A stretch of DNA of 24,641 bases from a virus: positions 1 through 24,641 of the IMG/VR virus record IMGVR_UViG_3300032070_000774, one strand, 5' to 3'. The notes beneath the pieces were generated by a model. The model ran no database searches, was not told where the DNA came from, and saw only the letters and a program-made list of their open reading frames with translations. Numbering within the stretch: the stretch's first letter is position 1; each line of letters starts with the position of its first letter. Positions 1 to 7,268 of the stretch are shown here, one piece after another. A program made the translations under genes and the position numbers.

Positions 1-70
1 CTATTCATGCAATTTTTGGGAGCGAAACCGAAAGTCAAGTATATAGAACATTTTTCCAGAAAGTTTTAAT

Positions 71-351
71 GTGTGTGAAGCGGGGTTCACCACAGCCATT
101 AGTTTGACTAAGACTGCTAGCGCTTCTAAGGTTGAGAATGGTTCATCGGTGACGTACACGTACAACGTTACCAACACTGGCGACACAGCGTTGACGGTCA
201 GTCTGGTTGACACCAAGTTCGGAACGCTCTTTACGGGGAAGGTTTTGGCTGCTGGCGAATCAAACATAACCACCATTAGCAGGGTGCTGACCACTAACAC
301 TACTAATGTTGCCACGGCCACGGATGTGGATCAGTTTAGCGCGCGCGTCTG
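71..351 (+). pseudogene. Fragment of a DUF11-like surface protein gene
   Basis: The reading frame encodes a typical DUF11 / conserved-repeat beta-sandwich of archaeal surface proteins: an ISLTKTAS start, then VTYTYNVTNTGDTALT, and an end near NVATATD. Only this one domain is present. There is no signal peptide or anchor. In the same frame a TAG stop lies at 44-46, so it is cut off on the left. Similarity ends near 350, where the frame runs into the opposite-strand gene that begins at 358. The GTG at 71 need not be a real start. It may be a remnant of a host surface gene next to the virus or of a viral adhesin. The domain assignment is fairly sure; its status as a pseudogene is inferred from its shortness. 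Confidence 0.5.
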
Positions 352-357
352 TCTCTT

Positions 358-774
358 TTATTCTATTATTTGTGGGAGTTTCCAGCCTTCCTCACGCTTT
401 TTCAGTATGACTTTTTGGATTGTTGGAACTGTTAGGGCGAATTGGATGTGGCGGCAGTTGCGCGCTTGGCAGTGTTCGCACCAGACGCCTTCAGGCTTGA
501 AGTAAACGTCTATGATTCTTCCCCTTGATATTCCATTTGCGAGGGTTCTGTCTAAAATGCGGACGCCGTTTTCGCTTAGGTTGAAATGTTCAAGTTGCGG
601 AAGTTCAGGTGTGGGCGTCAGGATTTTTAGTTGTTCGCATTTTTCGCGGATGGCGTCTGTTATGAAGTCTGCGAGGCTTGTGTAGCCCATTTCTGGATAA
701 GCCTTAATGTATTCTTCTATTTTGTTTACGAGTTCTCTTTGGAGGGTTACTCCGCGGTATTTTCCTATTGGCAT
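358..774 (-). CDS. Ribbon-helix-helix regulator with C-terminal CxxC...CxH zinc motif
   Basis: This 138-residue protein is probably a DNA-binding regulator. Residues 1-48 form a ribbon-helix-helix domain: a short beta strand (YRGVTL), then two helices ending in DFITDAIREKCEQL. The C-terminal part holds C99-x2-C102-x4-C107-x-H109, a compact probable zinc site resembling a SWIM-type motif, followed by a basic tail. The N-terminus (PxGxYxxVTLxxELV) closely matches that of the divergent gene starting at 922, so the two are paralogues sharing one intergenic control region. The start ATG is preceded by an AAGGT-like ribosome site. A role as repressor of the neighbouring operon is inferred; the target site is unknown. 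Confidence 0.75.
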   Translation of the reverse strand: MPIGKYRGVTLQRELVNKIEEYIKAYPEMGYTSLADFITDAIREKCEQLKILTPTPELPQLEHFNLSENGVRILDRTLANGISRGRIIDVYFKPEGVWCEHCQARNCRHIQFALTVPTIQKVILKKREEGWKLPQIIE

Positions 775-921
775 ATACCTTACCTTTACCCTATCTATAC
801 ATCAGTCAAGCTCTAATAAAATTTTCGCCTTCCACGCTTATCTTTTTAACTAAGTTGATTCGACAACTCTTAAATCAAACCACATGAACACCATATTAGA
901 GAAGTTTGAGCGGGGTATAAA
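775..921. promoter_or_regulatory. Divergent promoter region between two RHH regulators
   Basis: This 147-base stretch separates two oppositely directed regulator genes and must carry both promoters. For the plus-strand gene a TATA-like CTTAAATC lies at about 868-875, some 25 bases before a plausible transcription start near 895-900. For the minus-strand gene an AT-rich TTTTATT-like box lies around 815-823 (read on the minus strand). These boxes are pattern matches only; no start site has been measured. Confidence 0.45.
853..868. promoter_or_regulatory. Inverted repeat, candidate RHH operator
   Basis: AGTTG at 853-857 and CAACT at 864-868 form a perfect 5-base inverted repeat with a 6-base spacer. 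It directly abuts the TATA-like box of the plus-strand regulator, where a bound dimer could block TFB/TBP. Short symmetric operators of this kind are usual for ribbon-helix-helix proteins. A 5-base arm can occur by chance. Confidence 0.35.
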
Positions 922-1110
922 ATGCCAAAGGGAAACTACAAAAGTGTCACACTCAAAGAAGAGCTCGTCGACCGCGTGGCAAAAGCCATCCGCAGGGCAG
1001 GAACATACCACAGCATCGCAGAGTTTGTATCAGAAGCCGTGCGTTTAAGGCTTGAAACCACAGAGAAACAGATGAAGGCGAGGGAGGCGGAAGATGAGCC
1101 TAAAAAGTGA
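922..1110 (+). CDS. Small ribbon-helix-helix transcription regulator
   Basis: This 62-residue protein is almost entirely a ribbon-helix-helix (MetJ/Arc/CopG-type) DNA-binding domain: strand YKSVTL, helix 1 around ELVDRVAKAIRRAG, helix 2 SIAEFVSEAVRLRLE, then a charged tail. It lacks the C-terminal zinc motif of its paralogue at 358-774. It is the first gene of the rightward operon, so it may autoregulate and control the packaging and head genes behind it. The ATG is preceded by GCGGGGT, a weak ribosome site; the transcript leader is short. Confidence 0.8.
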   Translation: MPKGNYKSVTLKEELVDRVAKAIRRAGTYHSIAEFVSEAVRLRLETTEKQMKAREAEDEPKK

Positions 1111-1166
1111 CCCGCGATTTTAAGCCTTTCTTGTTTCGCCGCCTCAGCGTGGTGTTAGGTGATTTT

Positions 1167-1406
1167 ATGCATAGGAGAAGCGAGTTGCAGCGTCAGAAGC
1201 GGAGTATTCGCAGAATCATTTTCGCAAGCAGTTTCCATGACAAAATTTTATGCGAAACAATTTGCAGACTTTCGCGTGATGAAGTCTTAGGCTTGCTCCG
1301 CGAGCCTGTTCAGGTCAGCCTTGTTCCAGACGTGGAGAAGGGTGAAGTGTTGCTTGACTCTCGTGGTAGAGGAAGCTTTCAAAAGAGGTGCAGTGAGGAC
1401 GGCTAG
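1167..1406 (+). CDS. Small basic protein of unknown function before the terminase genes
   Basis: The frame is open from a GTG at 1107, but the ATG at 1167 is a better start because it follows AGGTGATTTT, the same ribosome site seen before several genes here (for example at 5698 and 7666). From there it encodes 79 residues with a basic N-terminus (RRSELQRQKRSIRRI) and a more hydrophobic middle. I recognise no family. It overlaps the preferred start of the next gene by 14 bases, which fits a tightly packed operon. Its place just before the terminase suggests a packaging or DNA-binding role, but that is positional only. Confidence 0.5.
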   Translation: MHRRSELQRQKRSIRRIIFASSFHDKILCETICRLSRDEVLGLLREPVQVSLVPDVEKGEVLLDSRGRGSFQKRCSEDG

Positions 1407-1839
1407 GGGTAAGCCTTGGACAGATGCGGAATTAAAACTCCTGATGGATATGGCTGCTCAAGGGTTTAATCCACAACAGATTTATGACAGTGGCAAATTT
1501 CCGGAGAGAACTTATAATGCCATTAAAAAACAGATGCTCGTGCTTAGATTAGTTGCAACTAGGCAGAAATCAATAGTTGCAACTATCCAGCCGTCTCAGA
1601 AGACTTTGAGTATGGAGGAGGTTGTTAGGCTTTTCAGCAGGGCTTTTAAGCAGATCTGCGGTTTGAGTGTGGTTGATAAGCTTGTGCTTGAGCGTTTTCG
1701 GATAATCTTTCAGGCTGCGAGGGATTATGGGCCGTTGTTGGCTCATTACGAGAAGTGGGAAAAAATTGAAAGGCAGATTGAAGAGCTTGCTGCTGTTGTG
1801 GCGGAGTTACAGGCAGCGAAGGGCGCTAAAAAAGTTTGA
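1393..1839 (+). CDS. Probable terminase small subunit (Myb/SANT-like HTH)
   Basis: About 148 residues from a GTG at 1393 (the frame is open from a TTG at 1321). The N-terminus is a helical DNA-binding unit resembling Myb/SANT: KPWTDAELKLLMDMAAQG, then RTYNAIKKQM as recognition helix. The middle and C-terminus are helical, ending in a likely coiled coil (EKWEKIERQIEELAAVVAELQ) suitable for oligomerisation. A small DNA-binding protein directly before TerL is the standard position of TerS, which recognises the packaging site. The GTG is preceded by GAGGTG at short spacing; the TTG at 1321 also has an AGGT nearby, so the start is unsure. The TerS call rests on domain type and position. Confidence 0.65.
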   Translation: MRTARGKPWTDAELKLLMDMAAQGFNPQQIYDSGKFPERTYNAIKKQMLVLRLVATRQKSIVATIQPSQKTLSMEEVVRLFSRAFKQICGLSVVDKLVLERFRIIFQAARDYGPLLAHYEKWEKIERQIEELAAVVAELQAAKGAKKV

Positions 1840-3163
1840 GGCGACTCAACAGGCGGTAAGGCAGCTTCTGAGTGAAGAAGCGGTTGAAATCAGGGGATCT
1901 GTTGATTTTGTCGAGAAAGTTTTGGGCGTTAAGCCCTTCCCGTATCAGGTTAAGCTTCTTGAAGACCCGAGTAAGCGCATCGTAGCTTGTATGGGACGCC
2001 AGTCAGGAAAAACCACAACTATTGCAATGAAAGCCATACACTTTGCATACACAAACCCGAACGTTACGGTCCTAATAACTTCGCCAAGCCTAAGACAGAG
2101 CGCGATAATGTTCGATCGCATCGCAACATTTGTCTATTCCACACCACGGTTGAGAAACAAGACACTGCGAGCAACGAGGACACTGATTCATTTTGAAAAC
2201 TGGAGCCGCATCATTGCTTTGCCTTGTTCTGAAAACCTGCTGCGCGGCTTCAGCGCGGACATGTGTATCTGCGACGAAGCCGCCTTCATGCCCGAAAGAG
2301 TTATAACTCAAGTTATTTTTCCGATGCTCTCTACCACAGACGGCTACGCGATCTTCCTCAGCACGCCCTGGGGCAAGGATCATTTTTTCTACCGAGCTTT
2401 TGTTAATCCTGCCTATAGCGTGCACCGAGTCAAGTCAAGCGAGTGTCCATTGATCAAACCCGAGTTTCTTGAGGAGATGCGGCAGAACATGACACGTGAG
2501 GCCTATCTGATGGAATACGAGACAGAGTTTGTTGAAGCCTTAAACAGCTATTTCCCGCAGGACTTAATACGCGGATGCGTGGAGCTTGCCCAAAAGTTTA
2601 GTCTGGAATTATGCACAAATCTTGAAGTTTCATTTCCAAGCGGGGATTACTACGCGGGGATCGATTTCGGCAAGTTGCTGGATTACAGCGTCATAACGGT
2701 CTTGAAGCGTGAAGGAGACACGCTTAAGCTCGTTTACATGTATCAGTTTCCGCTTGAAACGCCTTACACCCATGTGATTGGCCACTTAGTTAGGGCTTAT
2801 CAGAAGTTTCATTTCCGAAGCGTGCTTGTGGACCAGACAGGCTTAGGCGAGCCGGTCCTTGAGGAGATCCGCAACCAAGGCGTAGGCTGCGCTGAAGGCT
2901 TGAAGTTTACGGTTCAGACGAAAGAGGACTTATTGACGACGTTGAAAATTGCAATGGAACAGAACCGTTTAGCAATACCGTATCATAGACAGTTATGCGA
3001 GCAAATCAACGAGCAACAATACGCCTATAGCAAAAGCGGGCACTTACAGTTCAGCCATCCAGAAAACAGCCACGATGACATGTTGTGGTCCTTCGCATTA
3101 GGAGTTTACACAGGCACGCAGGCGCCTCCACCTGGAAAGGGCGCGGTTATGCTTCCACATTAA
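1727..3163 (+). CDS. terL: Terminase large subunit (packaging ATPase and nuclease)
   Basis: The motor that pumps DNA into the capsid. Counted from the ATG at 1727, Walker A is GRQSGKTT (residues 90-97). Walker B is MCICDE with D183 and E184. The C-terminal RNase H-like nuclease shows D313 (AGIDFG), D369 (LVDQTG) and D450/D451 (HDDM), the expected acidic residues. The length is normal once the N-terminus is trimmed. Residues 1 to about 36 overlap the end of the preceding gene and do not look like terminase, so the true start is unclear. TTG codons at 1787 and 1796 are options, or translation could pass from the upstream frame through the A6 run at 1828-1833. Confidence 0.95.
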   Translation: MGRCWLITRSGKKLKGRLKSLLLLWRSYRQRRALKKFEATQQAVRQLLSEEAVEIRGSVDFVEKVLGVKPFPYQVKLLEDPSKRIVACMGRQSGKTTTIAMKAIHFAYTNPNVTVLITSPSLRQSAIMFDRIATFVYSTPRLRNKTLRATRTLIHFENWSRIIALPCSENLLRGFSADMCICDEAAFMPERVITQVIFPMLSTTDGYAIFLSTPWGKDHFFYRAFVNPAYSVHRVKSSECPLIKPEFLEEMRQNMTREAYLMEYETEFVEALNSYFPQDLIRGCVELAQKFSLELCTNLEVSFPSGDYYAGIDFGKLLDYSVITVLKREGDTLKLVYMYQFPLETPYTHVIGHLVRAYQKFHFRSVLVDQTGLGEPVLEEIRNQGVGCAEGLKFTVQTKEDLLTTLKIAMEQNRLAIPYHRQLCEQINEQQYAYSKSGHLQFSHPENSHDDMLWSFALGVYTGTQAPPPGKGAVMLPH

Positions 3164-3185
3164 AAGTAGTATCAAAGTGACCTGA

Positions 3186-3383
3186 ATGGAAGAAGAAATT
3201 TTTGTTGCTAATTCAAAGGGTGACGTGAAGGCATTAGGCATGAAAATAAATTGTGCTCCAGCGGATCTTCACATCTACGTTAACGGCGTGGACATTACAA
3301 AGAACGTGGTTCTCGAGGAGATCCGCATTGTAATGGAGAGGATGCCTGAAAGTAAAGGTGTTGTCTTAACGGCTACAAAGTAG
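3186..3383 (+). CDS. Small protein of unknown function between TerL and portal
   Basis: A 65-residue protein with alternating polar and hydrophobic residues suggesting a small beta-rich fold: DLHIYVNGVDITKNVVLEEI resembles a short beta-hairpin unit. The start ATG follows an AAAGTGA site, the same arrangement as the portal gene behind it. It sits between terminase and portal, where tailed viruses often carry small accessory genes. No known family is recognised. Confidence 0.55.
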   Translation: MEEEIFVANSKGDVKALGMKINCAPADLHIYVNGVDITKNVVLEEIRIVMERMPESKGVVLTATK

Positions 3384-3399
3384 CTAGAAAGTGAAAACT

Positions 3400-4800
3400 A
3401 TGCCGTGGAAAAGCACTTTAGAAAAAGAGGGATTTGAAGCTCAACGCCAAGTTCCGCCAGAAATTAGCAAGCGCCAGATTGAAGAGGAGATTCCTGTTAG
3501 CTGGAAAGCTGATGGGATGCTTTGGGGCTACGTTACGAAATATATGCTTAAGGGCAGCGGTGCGGGCTTCGTCACTCCACCTTATACGGCCTATTGGGAG
3601 CGCATCTGGGGCGCCGTCCCCATTGAGGATCTTCCGAAGTACAAAGATCTTTTTACGTTTACTCCGTATATCTCCGCATGTATCAATGTTACGATTAATC
3701 TTGCGATTAGTAACGGTTTCGAGTTGGAAGGCGGAGATGAAGCTGTTAAAGAGTGGTTGACAGACTGGCTTGATGAGCATAACATCTTGCAGACTCTGCG
3801 TATCATTGGAACGGATATGCTTGTTTTTGGCAATGGAGAGTTTGAGATCTGCCGAGAAGAGGGTATGCCGCCTGAAGAATGGTGGCTTAAACCGTTGGAT
3901 CCTGTGCATGTGCGGGTCCGCAGAGATGCTTATGGCAATGTGTTCGGTTACATTCAGCTTTTGACTTTTCCCCCTGTCGTATTTACAGCTCAGGACATAG
4001 TTCATTTTCGATGGGGCGCCAAAAGTTGGTGGTACGAGTTCAGCTATGGCACAAGCCTGCTTAGACCGTTGCTGAAGATTCAGGCATTAATCGATCAGCT
4101 TGAAGATGACATGGCAATCATTATGCACCTTTACACTAAGCCCATGCTTGTAGTCAAAGCGGGAAGACCTGAGATGCCCTTCAGCGATCCGCAGCTTCAG
4201 CAACTTATGGAAGCTTTCCGTGATCGCCAGCCTGCTACAGACGTGTTTGTGCGTGGTGATGTTGCCGTTGATGTTGTACCCAGCCTTACCAAGGATGTGA
4301 ATGTTCAGTTTTGGCTTGATTATCTCTACAAGCAACGCGAAGCAGTTTTAGGCGTTCCAAAAATCTTTCTCGGACAAAGTGAAGGGACTAACCGGGCTAC
4401 GGCTGAAATCGTGATGCAAGAGTATGTCACGCGCTTGCGAATGCTGCAGGAGCTCATCGGCGACACGCTTGAAACAGACTTGTTTAAGCAGCTCCTGGAA
4501 GCTAAGTTTGGCGAAGGCGTTGAAGTTCCCACTATTAAGTGGCGTCCACTGTGGGAGCCTACACTTGACGTGAAAGCCAAGTTCATCAGTGATCTTGTGG
4601 ACAAGAACATTATTCTGCGAAGTGAAGCTCGGCCACAGTTAGGCTATCCAGAACAGCCTACTGATGAAGCGTTAGCAGCTGAAAACATGCTTCCCGCACC
4701 GCAGCCGAAGGGACAAGTTGACAATACAATTCAAAAAACTGTGAAGCATGTGCTCGAGGAGTCGCAAGTACCTGGAGAACAGGAGGAGCCCCCGCAATGA
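3400..4800 (+). CDS. Portal protein
   Basis: The dodecameric ring at the capsid vertex through which DNA enters and to which the neck attaches. The sequence has the layout of the HK97/SPP1 portal superfamily: an N-terminal region leading to PYISACINVTINLAISNGF, the domain around LVFGNGEFEICREEG with KPLDPVHVRVRRD, a VVFTAQDIVHFRW segment, the long stem helices after YGTSLLRPLLKIQ, and the conserved VPKIFLGQSEGTNRATAE region followed by a helical end. An earlier in-frame GTG exists at 3391, but the ATG at 3400 follows an AAAGTGA site at better spacing. It comes right after the terminase, as expected, and overlaps the next gene by ATGA. Confidence 0.93.
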   Translation: MPWKSTLEKEGFEAQRQVPPEISKRQIEEEIPVSWKADGMLWGYVTKYMLKGSGAGFVTPPYTAYWERIWGAVPIEDLPKYKDLFTFTPYISACINVTINLAISNGFELEGGDEAVKEWLTDWLDEHNILQTLRIIGTDMLVFGNGEFEICREEGMPPEEWWLKPLDPVHVRVRRDAYGNVFGYIQLLTFPPVVFTAQDIVHFRWGAKSWWYEFSYGTSLLRPLLKIQALIDQLEDDMAIIMHLYTKPMLVVKAGRPEMPFSDPQLQQLMEAFRDRQPATDVFVRGDVAVDVVPSLTKDVNVQFWLDYLYKQREAVLGVPKIFLGQSEGTNRATAEIVMQEYVTRLRMLQELIGDTLETDLFKQLLEAKFGEGVEVPTIKWRPLWEPTLDVKAKFISDLVDKNIILRSEARPQLGYPEQPTDEALAAENMLPAPQPKGQVDNTIQKTVKHVLEESQVPGEQEEPPQ

Positions 4801-5054
4801 GTTTTGCGTGTAAAACACTGTGTGGGCATAAATTGAAGCGTCCACATTTTACGTGTTTATTCTGTCGGATTAGACGGTTTTTCTATGGAAAAATGGACCC
4901 GAAGAAATATCATTATAATAGCAAGATGCGCATAGTGATGCCGCAGGATTGTCAAACATACGTGCTTTTCATTGATAATAAGCGTCCACACAGAAAAATA
5001 AAGGAATTGTTCCTCAAACGTGTTCTCACAATAGCTGAATGGTTGTCGAATTAA
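4797..5054 (+). CDS. Small Cys-rich protein, possible zinc finger
   Basis: This 85-residue basic protein starts by ATGA overlap with the portal stop and has a good AGGAGG site upstream. Residues C5, C9, H11, H17, C20 and C23 at the N-terminus could bind a metal (the C20-x2-C23 knuckle is clear). The rest is rich in Lys and Arg and ends in a helix. It is otherwise unrecognised. Translational coupling to the portal suggests a role in head assembly or in the capsid interior, but nothing more specific can be supported. Confidence 0.55.
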   Translation: MSFACKTLCGHKLKRPHFTCLFCRIRRFFYGKMDPKKYHYNSKMRIVMPQDCQTYVLFIDNKRPHRKIKELFLKRVLTIAEWLSN

Positions 5055-5055
5055 G

Positions 5056-5367
5056 ATGCCAGGCTTAGAAGAAGGACCAAAAGTTTTCAGGTACAGGGTT
5101 CAGGACCCGGGAAAGTTTGAGAAGTTCAGGGTTAAGGAGCTTGGTAAAGGCATCAAAATCACACTTGGCAAAGTGAAAGGTTCGGACCGGTGGGAGATCC
5201 AGAATTACATGTTTGAGAAGGAGTTATTTAAAAATCGTGAGCAAGTGCGAAAGTGGCTTGACCAACACTTGAAAAGCGAAATTCAGACTTTGCTCGATTT
5301 TAAGGCTTGGAATGAGTATCGCCGAAGGGTCATCAACGCTTACGTTCAGATTTCAGATGTAAAATAG
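5056..5367 (+). CDS. Small head-module protein with XkdF-associated-type domain
   Basis: A 103-residue protein. Its pattern (VQDPGKFEKFRVKELG, then GIKITLGKVKG, then WEIQNYMFEKELF and a helix with VRKWLDQH) matches by eye a small domain seen in many tailed phages at the front of, or beside, the head maturation protease (XkdF-like) gene. Its exact job is not known to me. It sits four genes upstream of the capsid genes, with a separate minus-strand gene between it and the next related protein. The similarity is from memory of the motif, not from a search. Confidence 0.55.
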   Translation: MPGLEEGPKVFRYRVQDPGKFEKFRVKELGKGIKITLGKVKGSDRWEIQNYMFEKELFKNREQVRKWLDQHLKSEIQTLLDFKAWNEYRRRVINAYVQISDVK

Positions 5368-5371
5368 TGCA

Positions 5372-5665
5372 TCAGAATTTTTGCTCTGCCCAGCTCCTGT
5401 TATCGACAAGGAAAAAGTCCTTCATTTTGGCTACCACTAAAAGTGGTAAGTCGAAAAGCTTGGCCTGCTCCTTCGTTAGATCATCAGGCATGAATATGTT
5501 TCTTAGTTCTTTGTTTAATATTTCGAATACTTCGTGGCTCACAAGCAAAGCTACTGGTTCTCTCCCTGCCTTATAACATAGGCTCATAGCTTCCTGAATT
5601 TGCCTTACTACAGGTATCTCTCTGATTTGCTCTGTCATATACGTCTGATGTGTCATGCTAATCAT
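5372..5665 (-). CDS. Small protein of unknown function on the opposite strand
   Basis: A 97-residue protein encoded against the direction of the head operon, filling the gap between two plus-strand genes with only a few bases to spare. The middle reads VALLVSHEVFEILNKEL and the end LFDLPLLVVAKMKDFFLVD: an alpha helix followed by beta strands ending in a short LPLLVV-type turn. This spacing resembles the end of some capsid-like proteins, but I do not claim homology. Several in-frame ATGs exist (residues 1, 4 and 10). No clear ribosome site is seen, and an ATTTAAAT box lies close upstream on its strand, so it may be leaderless. Confidence 0.55.
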   Translation of the reverse strand: MISMTHQTYMTEQIREIPVVRQIQEAMSLCYKAGREPVALLVSHEVFEILNKELRNIFMPDDLTKEQAKLFDLPLLVVAKMKDFFLVDNRSWAEQKF

Positions 5666-5697
5666 TTAAATTTAGTGTTTCCTAACGGTGATTTGAA

Positions 5698-6102
5698 ATG
5701 AGTTTCTACGCGAAAGAATGGAATATAGCATACATCAATGACCTACCAGATTCCGCATTCGCTCTGGTAGTTAAAGGTGAAAAACAAGAAGGCAAAACGG
5801 TTCCAAGAACAAACCGTAACCTACCACACCATGATAGCAGCGGAAAAGTTGACTTGCCACACTTGAGAAACGCTATGGCACGTGTGACACACACAAACTT
5901 AAGCAAAGCCCAGCAGAAAGAAGCCCACGACCATCTTTTGAGGCACTACAGAGAGCTTGGTATGGAACATCCGAAGTGCAGTGTTCCCGGCTGCCAAGGC
6001 TATGCGCCGAAGAAGAGTATGCTCGAAGATACTGAAGCTTTCAGAGCGTATCAGGAAGCCTGGTTTAGATCGCAAGGTAAACGTGCAGTTTTGGTGACGT
6101 AG
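5698..6102 (+). CDS. Head-module protein with DUF6582-like domain
   Basis: A 134-residue protein beginning INDLPDSAFALVV, followed by GKTVPRTNRNLPHHD, a helical segment with LPHLRNAMARV and a final RELGM. This order (PDSAFA, EGKTVPR, LPHHD, HLRNAMAR) matches a small domain common in phage head genes, usually fused to or beside the maturation protease and sometimes called DUF6582. Two Cys (CSVPGC) sit in the C-terminal third. The ATG follows GGTGATTTGAA, a strong site. The protease gene begins three bases after the stop. A role in procapsid assembly is inferred from position. Confidence 0.65.
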   Translation: MSFYAKEWNIAYINDLPDSAFALVVKGEKQEGKTVPRTNRNLPHHDSSGKVDLPHLRNAMARVTHTNLSKAQQKEAHDHLLRHYRELGMEHPKCSVPGCQGYAPKKSMLEDTEAFRAYQEAWFRSQGKRAVLVT

Positions 6103-6105
6103 AAA

Positions 6106-7260
6106 ATGCAGCTTCGATATTTTGTTCCGTTCAAGGCTCAAGAAGGCGTTTCAGCAGAGTTTGCGCTGAAAGAGAAGCTTGTCAACATTGAAGGCGTGGC
6201 CATCGATACGAGCGTCAACGCTAACAAATGGCAAATTCCAGACGAAGACCTTGATTTCTTCGTTCAAAGTCTCCAAGGCGCCCAGTTACGTGTCGACCAT
6301 GCTGAAAGCGCATTGATGGTTGTGGGTAAACTTACAGAGGCTAAACGCGATGGCAACAGGGTTCTTTTCCGTGCTGAAGTTGGGGAAGAGAAGCTTATCG
6401 AGAAAATCCTTCGCAATTATGTTAATCATGTCTCTGCTCAGGTTGACAGTGACGATGTAGAATGCAGCAAATGCAAGAAACCTACACGCAAAGAGGGCAT
6501 GCTTGTGCATTTATGTCCTGGAGCTTGGGAGATCGTGCACAAGCCAAAAGTGAGGGAGCTCAGCATTGTTGCAAGCCCAGCTTACACGAACACTCAGTTT
6601 GAACCTGTTGGCTTTTTTGCTGCCATGAATGATTCTCAATATGATGCTATTTTAAAGAATATTCAAAATTCACAGTTATCGGAAGATAACAAAGATGTGG
6701 GTTCTAGGCAGAAGGAGCCGCAAGAACCTGAAAACCAAAAGAGTGAAGCAAAAAAGGAGGTGAAACCTTTGTCTGAACAGAATGCTCAGGCGAAGGCTTC
6801 TCCGCATCAGGCGCAAGGCGTAGTGAACGTGGCGCCAGGCGAATCGACGCCTAAACAAGTGGAATACCAAGACCTCATGAATCAGCTGCAACAACTGGAG
6901 AAGCAGATTAGGGAAGGTCCAAGCGCAAGCGACGCAGAACTGGACACCTTAAAGAAAAGGGTGGCTGAATTAGAGAGTGAAATCGGAAAAAGAGCAACGA
7001 AACGAAGTCTAAGCAAGAAAATAAGTGAACTGTCAAAGAAGCTTGCCGAACCAGCAGAGGAAGGCGAAGAGGGCGAGGAAGCTGAAGAGGCATCTAAGAT
7101 TCCGACATTAGCTGAAGCTCAGAAAAACGCTGGCAAAGCATCGGGCAAGGGCATAGTCGCAGTTGACGAGATACAGAAGGATGCACTGGGCAATTATGAT
7201 TGGTTCAAGGACATTCTCAAAGCTCACAAGAGGCTTCAAACTGAAGGCTTCAAGGGTTAG
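6106..7260 (+). CDS. Capsid maturation protease fused to scaffold
   Basis: A 384-residue protein. Residues 1 to about 175 look like a prohead protease of the XkdF/HK97 (S78-like) group: a mixed beta domain, D64-H65 (RVDHAE) and S153 in RELSIVASPAY as probable catalytic His and Ser. A metal-like insert C120-x2-C123, H135, C137 lies between them. After residue about 180 the sequence turns low-complexity (Glu, Gln, Lys) with a coiled coil around residues 250-320, as expected of an internal scaffold that is cut out on maturation. The final region (GNYDWFKDILKAH) resembles a capsid-binding end. This fits the capsid protein itself lacking a delta domain. Confidence 0.8.
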   Translation: MQLRYFVPFKAQEGVSAEFALKEKLVNIEGVAIDTSVNANKWQIPDEDLDFFVQSLQGAQLRVDHAESALMVVGKLTEAKRDGNRVLFRAEVGEEKLIEKILRNYVNHVSAQVDSDDVECSKCKKPTRKEGMLVHLCPGAWEIVHKPKVRELSIVASPAYTNTQFEPVGFFAAMNDSQYDAILKNIQNSQLSEDNKDVGSRQKEPQEPENQKSEAKKEVKPLSEQNAQAKASPHQAQGVVNVAPGESTPKQVEYQDLMNQLQQLEKQIREGPSASDAELDTLKKRVAELESEIGKRATKRSLSKKISELSKKLAEPAEEGEEGEEAEEASKIPTLAEAQKNAGKASGKGIVAVDEIQKDALGNYDWFKDILKAHKRLQTEGFKG

Positions 7261-7268
7261 TGTTTTGA

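Noticed and set aside
1-321. Long minus-strand open frame over the DUF11 fragment
   Set aside because: It is the antisense shadow of the DUF11 domain; its sequence is low-complexity and Val-rich with no domain pattern.
1107-1166. GTG start at 1107 for the gene ending at 1406
   Set aside because: It overlaps the previous stop, but the ATG at 1167 has the AGGTGATTTT site used elsewhere in the window.
3418-4005. 195-codon minus-strand frame within the portal gene
   Set aside because: It is the antisense of a confidently assigned portal gene and shows no domain features.
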